64,000 nt of DNA from Pseudeuparius sepicola (taxonomy: Eukaryota > Arthropoda > Insecta > Coleoptera > Anthribidae), in the NCBI GenBank assembly GCA_963920635.1, contig OY987298.1, positions 107,513,309 to 107,577,308 on the forward strand. Direction: 5' to 3'. Both the position numbers and the translations under genes were made by a program. Of this stretch, positions 11,058 to 22,465 are shown piece after piece. The notes under the pieces were generated by a model. It did no database searches, was not told the origin of the DNA, and was given only the letters and a program-made list of their open reading frames with translations. Position 1 is the stretch's first letter; the number at the start of each line of letters is the position of its first letter.

Positions 11058-11435
11058 ATGGATTATTTCGTCAAATTAAATTTAGTAGAACTCGACTCAG
11101 ACGACTTTAATTTAGCAGTGGCATTACATAATAGCAACAGCCCAAAGAAACAACACATTATTATGTTAGTTTGGTGGGGCAGTTATTTTGTCACACTTCA
11201 TCAAAAGCTTTTGAAATATGTACAAAAGTTTCAAAGTTCTGACAATCTTCTTAATTTGAGTAGTCTCAAAAAGCAGACAAACGCTAATGTAAATAATCAT
11301 CACATCATACAGTATAGATCATGCCATTTTATTTATGTAAATAAAAAAACTCTTGTATGGTCTACAAAGGGAAACATTAAACTGATCAAATCATTATTAA
11401 AATTACTGTTTTCTGAAAGAGATACTTTGAAGTAA
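11058..11435 (+). CDS. Unidentified 125-residue open frame
   Basis: I do not recognise the product. From the first ATG (11058) the frame gives 125 residues; it is open a few codons further upstream. It starts MDYFVKLNLVELDSDDFNLA, has a hydrophobic, tryptophan-bearing patch (about residues 34-45), and ends in a lysine- and leucine-rich tail. The amphipathic pattern and length, in sequence this AT-rich, make it one of the better chance-or-exon candidates of the left half. No domain motif, signal peptide or splice consensus is evident, and there is no repeat copy elsewhere in the window. Transcript evidence or conservation would be decisive. Confidence 0.2.
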   Translation: MDYFVKLNLVELDSDDFNLAVALHNSNSPKKQHIIMLVWWGSYFVTLHQKLLKYVQKFQSSDNLLNLSSLKKQTNANVNNHHIIQYRSCHFIYVNKKTLVWSTKGNIKLIKSLLKLLFSERDTLK

Positions 11436-11439
11436 TTTC

Positions 11440-12630
11440 CTTAATTACAAACTGCTTGAAAACCAACCAGCTTAACAATAAACAAGGTTATTCCAGAGTC
11501 CTTATTTGGCTACCGAATTAAGGAAAGCAAATTTAACAAAGTTTTCCTTTAGTACTTTGAAAAAGTTATTTGTGTATAATTTCCACGAATAATTACGGAT
11601 TAAGCATAACGCGTAATTACCTGACTGAACCAAGCATAAGAAAATAATTTTAGATGTTTAAAAATGTATAACGTAAAGAAAATTCGAGTTGAATCCTCTT
11701 TGTTTCGGCTTCACGGTTGCTTTATTTCTGAGAGGGACCCTTTTAGTTTTAAAACATCATCTAAATTAAAAATCTGGGATGGTGCCCGAAACATAATTCT
11801 TTTTGAATTAGAAATAAATCGGACAGAATCATCTGTCGAATAATGTTATGTATTCAGTATGTTCTAAAAAACCACCGCTGATATGGAATCGCTACTTTCA
11901 CATGACTTTTTTAAATCCATTATTTAATACTTAGTCGATTAAAATATTCACACACAAACTCTAGACAAAACAGAAAGCCGACACATTAATATTGACACTT
12001 TTTTGGCCTTTCAACACCTTGTAACCATTCGCAGCCACTATGTTTCTTCAAAATGATGCCAAAATTGAATTCCCTAACCTCAGATACATACAGGTGTGAT
12101 AGAAATTAAGCTTATTATTGGTACAGCCTGTTTTAGACTTAAAAATATTGGATATTGAAATTTCCCAAACTCCTGCCCTAGCCATAGTGGCGTAGACGGT
12201 ATGCCTCTAGGAAAACTAAACTTAATTAGTTCGGTTACAAATAATGGTCATCGAATAAAGTTCTGCCTCTTCGCTAAAGCCTGTTGCTTGAAAATCAAGT
12301 TTTTTCTTAGGTATTGTCAAATTGTCTATATTGTGTGCGAAGCTAAAGTAATTATTATTATGAATTTTTTCTTAGAAAAATAATTGACTGATTTGTTTGG
12401 TAAATTTCAATACAATACAATAAAATACAAATTTCAATCATGTATCATGAAAACCGTTAGCCCGCAAGGAAAAATATTATGAAGAAGTAATTTTTTATGA
12501 AGAAGTGTATTTATAACATACTGACCATTACTTCTGTTACACCCTGTATAGAAATCACTTCACTTCGAATTCAACATTCAATTTTTTTAAAATACGTCAA
12601 GGTGATCTTCGTTGTGTGCTACCAACGATA
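11440..12630. other. Intergenic, with one isolated transposon end
   Basis: AT-rich. TTACACCCTGTATA at about 12537-12551 is the right-hand end typical of the CAGGGTGT elements, but no matching left end is visible upstream, so it is a solo or degraded copy. No supportable gene. Confidence 0.45.
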
Positions 12631-12632
12631 TA

Positions 12633-13361
12633 CAGTGTGTCCAAATTTGATACTGGACACCTCAGAAATATATGAAGGGCAAGGAAAACAAATGGTCTCT
12701 ATTTTTTTATTGGTAGTCCCAAGGCAGAGTTTCTCATAGGCGGTGGTATTTGGATGTGGTAATTATGTCATGGCCTGCTATGATTTTTTAAAATAGCAAA
12801 TTTTCGAGAAACCCTATTAGGGATTTTTTTACGACAAAATATTATTAAGAAAACTTGTTCAGAATAAAAAACTCAAAATTTCAAAAGTGTAGGCCTACTT
12901 TGATTTTTAGATTTATCTCCCACTTTTTTCTTAGAAAAGTGTCCTTTCTGTAATTTTCACGTTAAAAATTTATTTTTTCACGATGAACAAGTTTCCTTAA
13001 TAATATTTTGACGTGAAAGCTTCAGAAAGAACACATTTCTAAGAAAAAAAGTGGGAGAAAAAGGCGAAAAAGCTAAAAATCAAAGTAGGCCTAGACTTTT
13101 GAAATTTTGCGAATCAACTCAGTTTTTCATTCTGAACAAATTTCCTTAATAACATTTTGTCGTAAAAAATCCCTAATAGGGTTTCTTGAAAATTTGCTAT
13201 TTTAAAAAATATAGCAGGCCATGACATAATTACCCCATTTAAATACCACCACCTATGAGATACTCTTCCTTGGGACTAGGTACTAATAAAAAAATAGAGA
13301 CCATTTGTTTTCCTTGCCCTTCATATATTTCTGAGGTGTCCAGTATCAAATTGGGACACAC
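12633..13361. mobile_element. Foldback transposon with about 330-bp arms
   Basis: Almost the whole element is one palindrome. The left end CAGTGTGTCCAAATTTGATA matches the reverse complement of the right end (AGTGTGTCCCAATTTGATAC). The arms run through CTGGACACCTCAGAAATATA, the ATGGTCTCTATTTTTTTAT region, CATGGCCTGCTAT, CCCTATTAGGGATTTTTT and GTAGGCCTACTTTGATTTTT (right arm AAAATCAAAGTAGGCCTA). TA lies on both sides (12631-12632 and 13362-13363). There is no coding sequence. An inverted arrangement this long is hypermutable and could extrude as a cruciform. Confidence 0.85.
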
Positions 13362-13363
13362 TA

Positions 13364-15325
13364 TATAGTATCAAAGGCAACTTGTTTTGTATCATGATTT
13401 TAAAAACATGTTATTGTTGGCACATTCAAGGTTACCAGTTTTTTGATACGATTTAGGTTATTTTGTAAATATATCTCAAATCATAATATAATATGCGACA
13501 TGCAAATCTATCAAAAAACTATTTATTATGCGTTACAAAATAGGAAAGACTGAATTTAAGAAATGCCAATGTAAAGAAATTACCTCGCCTTCTTACCCCC
13601 GACCCGCTAATGTAGAAACAAAACAAAACAGTGTTATTTGTATTATAGTCCTCCTTACGGCAGAATGCATGCGACGTAAGGGGGAAGAACTCGCAAGTAT
13701 TATAGAATTAGTCAGAGTTCAGGGGCGTAGCTCAATTTTGTGTAACTCACTGACTTAATTTTCATATAATAATTGTTATTTAATTTATTGTTAATATTAT
13801 TCTTAACGGTGATGCCTTAGATTATGGAGGAAGGCAAACCCTTATAACATTGGAAATTATTTCTCGTGCTTGAGAATGCAACGTTCTTCCCTGTTTACTC
13901 ATTTTGCACACGTTAACTTTCGAACATACGAAACGCCACTGAGCTCTCTGAGCCGGCGGAAAAAACTTGCCAGCGGCCTAAAAAATGAGGTCTGTATGGT
14001 AGCCCAAATACGCAGTTAACTTTACGTACTATAGAAACAGGCACAAAACGCGTTGGCTAACTGATTTTGTCAGAGGACTCCTTCGCAGAAGTGCTGTGTC
14101 GCCGTATTTCAAAGGCGATGGTAGACGCGACGATGTTTAAAAAAATATAATAGGTGTTTTATCACAGTGCGTTAAAAATAAATGATAAACAAAAATGGGT
14201 AAGTGGTCCCGTGATGCGAGCTTTATTTTTTCGGTATAACAGAGTTCAGAAATTCGGCTTCAATATGATAAAACTTGTATTCGCCAATAAATAACGACTA
14301 CTCGTATAGGAAATCTCGCAACGCTGCCCGCATTCTTTAGAAACGTTTTCTTTCGTGCTTTGGACTATACCGTAAGTCATCTATTTCCTATATAGCGTTG
14401 TGCGTTCCATAAGGCTTCAAACTGGCATTCGTGACTTTAACGGAGTTAAAATTGATAATGTACCTACTTTACCTGGAGCAGTTTATCATTATCTATAATA
14501 GCTATCTACTATAACTTACCAATGCCCCATGTGAATCGCAATGCAGCAAGTTTCTTACCTGTAAAAATAAACAAATTAAATTTTCGCACGCCTTTGTGTT
14601 TATTTTCTAAACAATTGCTGTTACTTTAAAACAGTTCGACTGAATTAATGAAAAACTCCCATTTAAACCGACTTTCCGAACAGACTTCATAACAACTTTT
14701 GAAATCTCCAAGGTGGCTAAAATGTGTTACAATAACAGCGCGGTCGGGGCGCTTTCTCCGAGTGCTCCTGAAATTGGTTGGGCTATCTGGACGCTCTGGA
14801 GTCAGCCAACTTTCGCATTATTAAATACTCCAACAATGGATTCAATTTGGAAAGTTCTGTTTCACACTGTATAATAAAAGAGCGCCTGGCTGCATTTGGG
14901 GATTGGACGAAGATTCAATTTAAAAATCGCTCTGGTAATCAGGGTACTTCGGAGGATATCGAAAGCTATCGTATTTAAAGCATGTTAAAGAGATGGAAGA
15001 ATAAAGTCACAGGGTAAACAAGATGTAAATTTCAAAAAAATTAAAAAAAAGGTAAAACTTTTGAGAGCGGCTGGCAGAAAGGTCTGTAAGCATGCGTATA
15101 GTGCACTTATCATACTTTTGGCGATTCAGTAATTTTATACCTAGGGGCCGCCTACAGAAAAACAAAAATTTTATTTTAGAGTTAAAAAAACATAAACGAG
15201 CTTCCGAGGCACAACTTTACCCTCAATTAAAATTTATTTCATAGCATTTGCCACGCTCTGCTACTGGTAAAAATATCAGACTTATCAGCAGAAATCACCT
15301 GTATAAAATTTAAAGGTTTTTTATG
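13364..15325. other. Intergenic, small unconvincing frames only
   Basis: Frames at 13528-13758 (76 codons) and 14778-14978 (66 codons) resemble nothing known to me. A modestly GC-richer patch lies at 13890-14110. No repeats of other parts of the window were seen. Confidence 0.35.
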
Positions 15326-15329
15326 TGGT

Positions 15330-15480
15330 CAACGTCGACCTAATCAAGGAGGCAGCCAATAAGAAAGCGGGCGTAGCGATTTGATTGGTCGGCGTTTCGG
15401 AGATTCATCGAGCAGGTGTCGACGTGGGCCAGTTAAGCCAGTATAACCTGTGCCGTGCACGGAAATAAGGATTGCGCTTT
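15330..15480. promoter_or_regulatory. Possible promoter: paired CCAAT boxes and inverted GTCGAC
   Basis: CAGCCAATAAGAAAGCGGGC (about 15353) and GATTTGATTGGTCGGCG (about 15379) place two CCAAT boxes in opposite orientation. They are enclosed by an inverted pair, CAACGTCGACCT (about 15339) and AGGTGTCGACGTG (about 15415). CAGTATAACC then GTGCCGTGCACGG follow. The density of such signals is promoter-like, and an LTR is also conceivable, but the 65-codon frame downstream (15551-15748) is not convincing as its gene. Confidence 0.2.
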
Positions 15481-17147
15481 ATTTTAAGGATTTTGCTTTT
15501 GTGTATAGATTTTTGTGTTGTGTTGTTTTGTTTGAAACAAAATTATTGGTTTGCTTTGGTTTGAATTATTTCAAAGTTTATTTTATTCTTTTTTGGAGCA
15601 TTTAAATAAAAAAATTATAATATTATTAAGTGCCGCGCGCCGCCTAAGACTCGGTTTTGTTTTACAAAGAAAACGTTTTTATGCTGTTCCAAGTTACTTT
15701 AGAAATACTATACTATCTGCTACATGGCAGATAGCACCAGTAGTATGATTGCTATCTCACCGCCAAGTGCCTACCACTATTCCATATTTTTTATACCTCT
15801 TTGTAGACAAATTGTTTAGCGCCAAACACCAAATCCATACAATGAATACGATAAATCTTGTAAAGCAGAAACACTTTTAAGTGGAAAATATATATATATA
15901 TAAAATTGGTTAAAATGAAAAGTTTGAAATATTTTTTCTTGTATAGGTATCTATAGGCGACCATGAAAGACCTAAAAAGCAAATGTAAAATCGGTAGTTT
16001 AGTTTTTGTTTTCTGAACATTTTTAACAAGAATTTACACCATGACCTCATCTTGGATTTTTTGAAACCTGCACTCAACCGTTAAGCCTGACTATTTCGTT
16101 TTCGAACCAAATATATTTTTTTTCTGATGGAAATAGTAGTATTTATAGTCGTAACATCTGGGAGTGATCTTGATTTAGTACTTTATTTTTCGTAACCTAC
16201 CCAAGATTTATGTGACAGAACTAGGTGCATTTATGAGACATGACATGACAGCAATAATTATGGTTTATTATTCGACGAATAGGTAGGTAGGTATTGCTAA
16301 TGTAAGCGCGACCGACAACCCCTAAAACATATCCGGAAGCGAATGCAAGCGAAAATTCGGCAAATCCAATTAATTACAATGCCATGTCAAAAAGATAATT
16401 AGTTCTATAATTAATTAACTAAATTTCATGGACAACGGCGGATACTACTGTGCACTGATGGAATAGCTGACATCGCCATTCGATATGATGCAGATTATGG
16501 CCCAATTGCGAACCCGTAAATTATTGTTTATGGGATGACTGTAGTAGAGTTATTATCCGCATTACACCGGCCCAAAAATCTTTGTATTTTGTACCATTTG
16601 AAGATAATGGTTGTATCATTATTATCCTTAACTTAGTAGCTTCAACCATCAAGCCAGACTTAAATCTTAAACTATTATAAACTTCAACTATTATAACGAA
16701 AAGCACAAGTTCAGTAATAAATTGCATTTATATTTTTATCAAGCCATTAGATCCGAAAGAGTATCTCCAAAGTATATAAATATATTGGGAACTTCGAAGA
16801 CAGGATGCAAGCCCATCCTCTTCGGGCACTTACTATAATGTCAATATTTATCGTGGTTATTGAATTACGTTTCGACATTTGAAATATATCATGCTAAATA
16901 TAGCAAAATCAATGCAAACAGGCGATGTCGACGACCTCTGAATTATATGCACTACAATGCTCTATTAAATAATACCTATGAGTTTCGCAGTGTCCGGCAA
17001 AAAGTACGCACCATATGAGATTTTTTCTTTTACATTTATCCAGAAAATCTTATTCTTGATAAAAGTTTGTTCATTACTGCAAGCTCAGAACGCAGTTTTC
17101 AAAACTTGAATATATCATGTCTTATTTTTAATTTTACAAAAAACCTA
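15480..17147. other. Intergenic, no gene seen
   Basis: AT-rich with a TA run near 15890 and a TAGGTAGGTAGGTA microsatellite near 16281. The patch 16290-16470, with AATTAATTA sites, resembles an enhancer island only weakly. No supportable gene. Confidence 0.4.
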
Positions 17148-17149
17148 TA

Positions 17150-17608
17150 CCGGGTGTCCCAGAATATGTGGGCAATCTCCCGGATTTATACAGGTGACGT
17201 TAAAATAACATGACAAGTTCCTATAAAAAAATTTCCTGGAGGGCCCCCCTACAGAGACAGTTCTTTTTAAATAATAATGGACCTGCAAGACCAAAAAGAC
17301 AACCTCAAAAAAGTTACGATCTATAACACGATCCAAAAATAGTGCTAGTGGCGCCCTCTGGTGAGATACCTACGTAAAAATTGATGCCTTCAGCTTATTC
17401 TCCATCGCCTAAAACACAGCACTGCGAAATTTCAGTTCAGCAGCTTGATTATTTTGGGAGATATTGCCATAATTAAATTTCAAAAAAAGAACTTCAAGAA
17501 CTTCTGTAGGGGGGCCCTCTGGGAAATTTTTTTATAGGAACTTGTCATGTTATTTTAACGTCCCCTATATAAATCCGGGAGATTGCCTACATATTATGGG
17601 ACACCCTG
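17150..17608. mobile_element. Foldback transposon, CCGGGTGTCCC end
   Basis: The left end CCGGGTGTCCCAGAATATGT and the right end (reverse complement CAGGGTGTCCCATAATATGT) begin arms that continue through GGCAATCTCCCGGATTTATA, GACGTTAAAATAACATGACA, AGTTCCTATAAAAAAATTTC and GGGCCCCCCTACAGA, about 105 bases. TA lies on each side (17148-17149 and 17609-17610). The core at 17278-17480 is homologous to 24420-24620, sharing ACCTCAAAAAAGTTACGA, GCCCTCTG, TTCAGCTTATTCTCCATCGC and TTTCAGTTCAGCAGCTTGAT. No protein is encoded. Confidence 0.85.
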
Positions 17609-17610
17609 TA

Positions 17611-18889
17611 TAATATATAAAAGTTGTTTAGAATTGAAAGATAAGCCCAACAATAATGTTTCAAGTTTCTATTCCAGAAAGCATTTTATATGATTTACCC
17701 CGTATAGAAAATAAAACCACTTTATTTAATATTGTGTCCAATTTATCGAGAAATTTGTACTTGATTTTCTTCTAGTGGACGACAGTGCCCGATCCAATAG
17801 GACAGAAATTGTAAATCTCGCAGATCCCAGCTTTTGCTAGATTATATCGAATGATGGTGTTTTAGTTATACCATTTCAGGTTATAATTTAGGAACTTTGT
17901 TATATTTTGCTTTAATATCACAACTACTTTTGTTAGCTGTTTTACTTACACAATTTTAAAATATCGAGTTAAAGATCCATCCATAATAATTTCACAAAAT
18001 TTTAAAATTTTGATTTAATAACGACGGTAAAAAAACCCTCTTACCAGCCATTACAACGCGGTGCGAAGTTAGGATAAATCTGGATTTAATGTGATTTGCT
18101 ACTATAAAATGAATTTAATGAATTTTTCCAAAGTAATATAAAATGTAGTAAACATGGAGAACTTAAAAATTAATGACTTTGAGCACCCCCATTTCACCAT
18201 TTCGACAGATGCCTTGTATAATTTTTGTTTTTTCTCTCTATTATGACCATAACTATATTTTCCGGCTGGTATTTGCCTGTTAATAATTTTAGTTTTTTAG
18301 CCTTCAAAATTATCCTTGGCACTAGCCTGTAAATGCCAGTGAAAAAACAAAATAATTTGGGTCATGCCACCATAAAATTAATTTAACGATTTTGTCATTC
18401 AAAGAAATAGAAAGTGAAATAAAAATGGAGAACTTCAGTAATTAATTACCTACTTAAAAATATTGCACTTAATTTACTTTCATATGGACTTAAGTATGTT
18501 TAAGACACAATAACGCTTCTGAGAAAATTGTACAAGAAAATTATGTTTGCATTATTTGTAAAGAAATAAATGCCCTTTCAAGAGTATTTAACAAGTTTTG
18601 CAACTAAACGTTGATTGAATTGAATTGAAAATGTTAGTTCAATTCTGCAATAAGTCCTAACAAGCACTTTTAAAATATGGTATGCCGCGCTCTTCCTTTT
18701 TTGAAAAAAGATCTTACAAGCATGTAGTATTCGCAAAAAAATGTTTAAAAGGCCACACCATACTGACGTATGGTCCAAACCTTTCCTTATGAAATTACGG
18801 CTCCTAGAAATGGAACGAATATTACAATACACATAAAATCCAGTCATTTTACAAAACGCCTGGTCATTTTCAAAATGATTTGTCATATC
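17611..18889. other. Intergenic; one unidentified minus-strand frame
   Basis: AT-rich. A minus-strand ATG frame at 18578-18886 gives 102 residues with mixed basic and hydrophobic content and no motif I know; it ends just outside the neighbouring MITE. I regard it as probable chance. Confidence 0.3.
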
Positions 18890-19083
18890 GTAAAACCGTT
18901 GACTGACGTCTTAATAAGACTTCTCACGGCTATAGCTTCATGTCCTGGAAAACAGATTGCTCTGATGGCTAACAATGTGTTTTGCATTATATTTTGTCTC
19001 CGGAAAGCGCATGGTGAGTTTAAAAAGTGCCAGGCGTGACAGCCGTGAGCAGTCTTTATTAATACGTCAATCAATGGTAAAAC
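18890..19083. mobile_element. 180-bp MITE (18897-19076) with 7-bp target duplication GTAAAAC
   Basis: GTAAAAC stands at 18890-18896 and again at 19077-19083. The element between starts CGTTGACTGACGTCTTAATA and ends, reverse complemented, CATTGATTGACGTATTAATA. Inverted similarity extends about 40 bases through AAGAC and CTCACGGCT. It is homologous along its length to 28381-28568 (sharing GCGCTTTCCGGAGA, ATTGTTAGCCATCAGAGC and CTGTTTTCCAGGACAT in opposite orientation), and its ends match those of the 3-kb elements at 46809 and 57465. No coding capacity. Confidence 0.9.
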
Positions 19084-19159
19084 CCTTTAAGATTTCTGCC
19101 AATTCTTTAATTTGTCTAATACCTAATTTCAGTTAGGCTGAATAGTTACATTGATATTA

Positions 19160-20018
19160 GCAATAAGCAGTGATGTAATGTATCGAGATACATGTATCTA
19201 GATACTGTATCTAGATACTTTTTATGTACCTAGATACATATCTAGATACTTACAAAAATTAGGATCTGCTTTAGAATCTAGATCCTTTTGAAAGTATCTA
19301 GATACTTAGATACTAGATACATTTTTTTAGCCAGGATGCCTAGGCTTGCCACGTATATTTAATTTTTAAACCGTTCCTATGGGCAAAAATTAATTTTAAG
19401 TTTATTGTAATTCAAATAGGATTACATGCTTTGTGCAATCGATGAGGCAAAAAATATAACACGGTTTTACCATCATCTGCACCAGTCGAGCGCCTCTTTA
19501 GTACAGGAGGACAAATTTTAACGCCAAGGCGTAACAGGCTCAGCGATGAAAACTTCAAAATGTTGCTAATATTAAAAAAAAATAAACAATACAAATAATA
19601 AAATGGGGTGTGAATTAGTGATTTTTTTAAAATACCGTACATAAAGAACCTACTCAATGCTCACTTTGGAGTGACGTACATGGTAAACTACTAACCCACA
19701 ACCCACAACTTGTTTCAATTAGTGACAATCTAAACTTCGCTTTCGTCTAAACAGTTAAACTTTTCCTACACACTCACTTGTTTCATAAATATCTAAGTAG
19801 GTAAGTATATTGATTGCCTTATGAGGTGTGAAATTTTCTTAATAACTGATAGTATCTGAATGTATCTGGAAGTATCTAGATACTTTTTTAACGTATCTGT
19901 ATCTGTACCCAGATACTTTGGAAAAAATGTAACGGGATCTGTATCTAGATACATCTGCCAGACAGTATCTGTATCTAGATACCGAAAAAAATGTATCTGT
20001 CACATCACTGGCAATAAA
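19160..20018. mobile_element. hAT transposon remnant (19168-20010) with 8-bp target duplication
   Basis: The element starts CAGTGATGTAATGTATC and ends GTATCTGTCACATCACTG, giving the CAGTGATGT inverted ends typical of hAT elements. GCAATAAG before it and GCAATAAA after it are an 8-base duplication with one mismatch, the length known for hAT. Subterminal zones at both ends are packed with GTATCTAGATAC-like motifs (19190-19320 and 19855-19995), a plausible transposase-binding array. The 843-bp length is far below the 2.5-4 kb of full elements, and only the tail of a transposase gene remains inside. Confidence 0.9.
19467..19598 (+). pseudogene. hAT transposase C-terminal dimerisation domain fragment
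   Basis: The frame reads [15 protein letters not shown], then [20 protein letters not shown], and stops. This is the highly conserved end of the hAT dimerisation domain, in which the S-A-x-x-E-R-x-F-S motif and the R-x-x-L motif support dimer assembly of the transposase. Upstream, [11 protein letters not shown] continues the same domain one base out of phase, so there is a frameshift near 19465. The BED zinc finger and the RNase H-like catalytic domain are absent. It lies on the plus strand inside the hAT ends described above. It is a dead fragment. Confidence 0.9.
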
Positions 20019-20269
20019 ACTAGTCCCGAATAAAACGTGTTCTCTTAAATATAACAAGAACAGTGTGGATTCGATAATAAAAATAATAAATATAAATATA
20101 TATAAATGATAATAAATAATAATAAATCCGGCTATCCCAGTTAAAAATTTCATGCACAACCTGCCATAACGAGACATCCAAATAACTGACGCCCAGATAT
20201 CCAACTAATGGCGGCTATTCCATCCTTTTCTCAGACTAGACTGCTTCACAATGAGAACTAAAAGAAACC

Positions 20270-20470
20270 GGTCGGAAATCCACATTGACATAATTAATTA
20301 CATCCTCCTCGCGACAATGGCTCGCGATGACAATCGACGTCGGGCAGCGGCATTGTCTGGCCGCGATACAAATTGGGGCTCGCCCGTGGCACCGCGCGCT
20401 TATTAAACTAAGAAAGGGGGAAGAGACCGCAGTTTACACTGTGGCAAAAACTGCGGTTCCGTAGCCGCAT
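20270..20470. promoter_or_regulatory. GC-rich enhancer-like island
   Basis: ACATAATTAATTACATCCTC, GACAATGGCTCGCGATGACA and TGTCTGGCCGCGATACAAAT are packed together in contrast to AT-rich flanks. ACAATGG is a Sox-type site and TAATTA a homeodomain core. The mixture is characteristic of conserved insect regulatory DNA. Function is inferred from composition and motifs only. Confidence 0.3.
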
Positions 20471-20539
20471 CAACGATGAACAAATGCTTACATCTAGAAT
20501 AGTTAGACCAAGATTAACATTTGATTAGAAGCGAATGAG

Positions 20540-20720
20540 TCTAGTTGATCCCTGCGTCACAATGGTCGAAAATGGCCGTTGCCTTTCGATACCACGAATG
20601 TTGATCTCTGTGTCACAATGAAAATTGCATTGTTGGAAACGTTTAATATGCCAACCAAATCAGTATAGCATCTTTGGTATAGTGGATTCCACGAATGTTG
20701 ATTCCTGTATCACAATGGAC
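20540..20720. repeat. Three degenerate direct repeats containing TCACAATGG
   Basis: GTTGATCCCTGCGTCACAAT (20543), CACGAATGTTGATCTCTGTG with TCACAATG (about 20594) and CACGAATGTTGATTCCTGTA with TCACAATGG (about 20690) are variants of one about 28-base motif, with spacings of about 55 and 95. Frames on both strands over 20625-20894 are mutual shadows. Confidence 0.5.
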
Positions 20721-20894
20721 AACAATGCAGTTTCCATCGACGACCAATGGGCTCCCATGGATCAATATTCGTGGTATCAACTTTTCGGGAGAAATCTTGA
20801 GTATTTTAAAAAGATTCTCGTGATACCCAATAAAGGCAGCAAACACTCGTCGACGGCAAGTTACCATTATAACAATGATTCCACATATTGTTGA

Positions 20895-21087
20895 TTGTCT
20901 TACAACAACACCAAAAGATTCTTTAAGTAACTACTCCCGACAAATCAACGAATAATATCCCCAGTATTTAGAAGACATGGCGAATGCATGTCAACTTCAA
21001 GTATCTATTCACTGTTACACCCGGGATATAAAAAACTCCTAGGCATTTTTTTACGAATGACATATATTTTTGCACATTCGATTATCA
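20895..21087. other. Intergenic, no gene seen
   Basis: Short single-copy stretch leading into the next transposon; nothing supportable. Confidence 0.4.
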
Positions 21088-21089
21088 TA

Positions 21090-22463
21090 CAGTGTGTCCA
21101 CGTTAAGGACTTGCCATCCATGTAAAATCTTTATTTATTTGCCGTTTTTAATAGACTACTTTTATGGGCCAACATTTCAAGAAAATACACTTAAGGATTT
21201 TCTAGAAAAAAAATGACCACGGATTCTTATTTAGGATCACTTAAAACCTGTCTGTACTAATTTCCATTATTCTGCAATTCGAGGAAAAAAATATTATTGC
21301 ACTTTTAGAAATATTAATTAATTGAAATAATTATTGCAAACAACTTTTTCATTATTTCATAAAAAACGTAATAAATTCATATAATTAAAAAATATATAAA
21401 TATTTATATTTTTCTTAATATACAGGGTGTTCCAGTTAAAAGCCACAATCTTGAAATAAACGATAGCAAATCAGGTTTGGAGCAAAAAAGTACATGTGAA
21501 CATGGGTCCTGAAATGAGTAATAAAAAAGATACAAGCTGTTAAAGTTTATTTTAACTGTTTTTTAATAATATATAAGAAATGATATTAACATACACAGTA
21601 AGTAGACAGTAAACAATATGCGGGTATAAAATACAACAAACTGAAGCTATCAGCGAAAAATAATTTCTACGACCATGCTTTTTTTGGTAAATTCGACAGC
21701 ATTTTTGAATTGCCCATTCATTTTTATATAAAAATGTCTTTTGTCTATTGGCCCTAAAACTACTGGATTTTGGGCAAACCCAGCAAATTCAAGTTGCTGC
21801 TCGGAAAAAGTGATACCTACCTATAATTATTGTAGCAATGGATTCAACTCTGTATTTAGAAAATGACACATTTTGGGGTTCACCTATAAGCACTTTTCTG
21901 CTATTTTAATGCAAAGAATAATAATTATTGATTGCGGAGGTTTGAAGGGAAAAAGTGCTTATACACATAAACCCCAAAATGCGTCGTTTGAAAACATTTC
22001 GAAGTTATCACTTTTTCTGTGCAGCAACTTAAATTTGCTTTGTTTACTCAAAATGCAGTAGTTTTAGGGCGAATTGACAAGAGATATTTTTAAAATATAT
22101 TTAAAAAATAAACTTTAACACCTTGCATCTTTTTCATTAAGCATTTCCGAGCCCATGTTCACATGAACTTTTTTGCTCAAAATAAAATTTTCTATCGTTT
22201 GTATTAAAATTATGGTTTACAACTGAAACATCTGAAAAATAATCTGCATTTAGTTTTTTCTAAAAAAAAACGAATAGTACTTTTGGAGATTTGAGCTCAT
22301 AAAAGTGGTCGTAGTTGGCTTTGATTACAACCCAAGAGTAAAGTTACCCATTTATCCAATGCGCATTTTGAATGCCTACCTATTACCTAACAAAAAAAGT
22401 TTAACAAAATTGTTCAACAAATAAAAATTTTACAAGGGTGGTAGGTCCTTAACGTGGATACTG
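21090..22463. mobile_element. Outer element of a two-deep nest, CAGTGTGTCCACGTTAAGGA end
   Basis: The left end CAGTGTGTCCACGTTAAGGA and the right end (reverse complement CAGTATCCACGTTAAGGACC) share about 65 bases including TGTAAAAT and TTTTATTTG. TA flanks both ends (21088-21089 and 22464-22465). The right arm has a relative at 56578-56783. A second foldback (21423-22234) sits inside, so this element was there first. Without the insert it is about 560 bp. No coding sequence. Confidence 0.8.
21423..22234. mobile_element. Inner foldback element, CAGGGTGTTCC end
   Basis: CAGGGTGTTCCAGTTAAAAG at the left, after TA, pairs with a degraded right end near 22234. The arms pair through ACGATAG, TTTTGAGCAAAAAAGT-like sequence, ATGTGAACATGGG against CCCATGTTCACAT, and then an inner palindrome: TTTTAGGGC..., GGGTTTAT/ATAAACCCC, AAAAAGTG and AGTAGTTTTAGGGC. 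The whole is a large imperfect hairpin with no protein. Confidence 0.7.
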
Positions 22464-22465
22464 TA

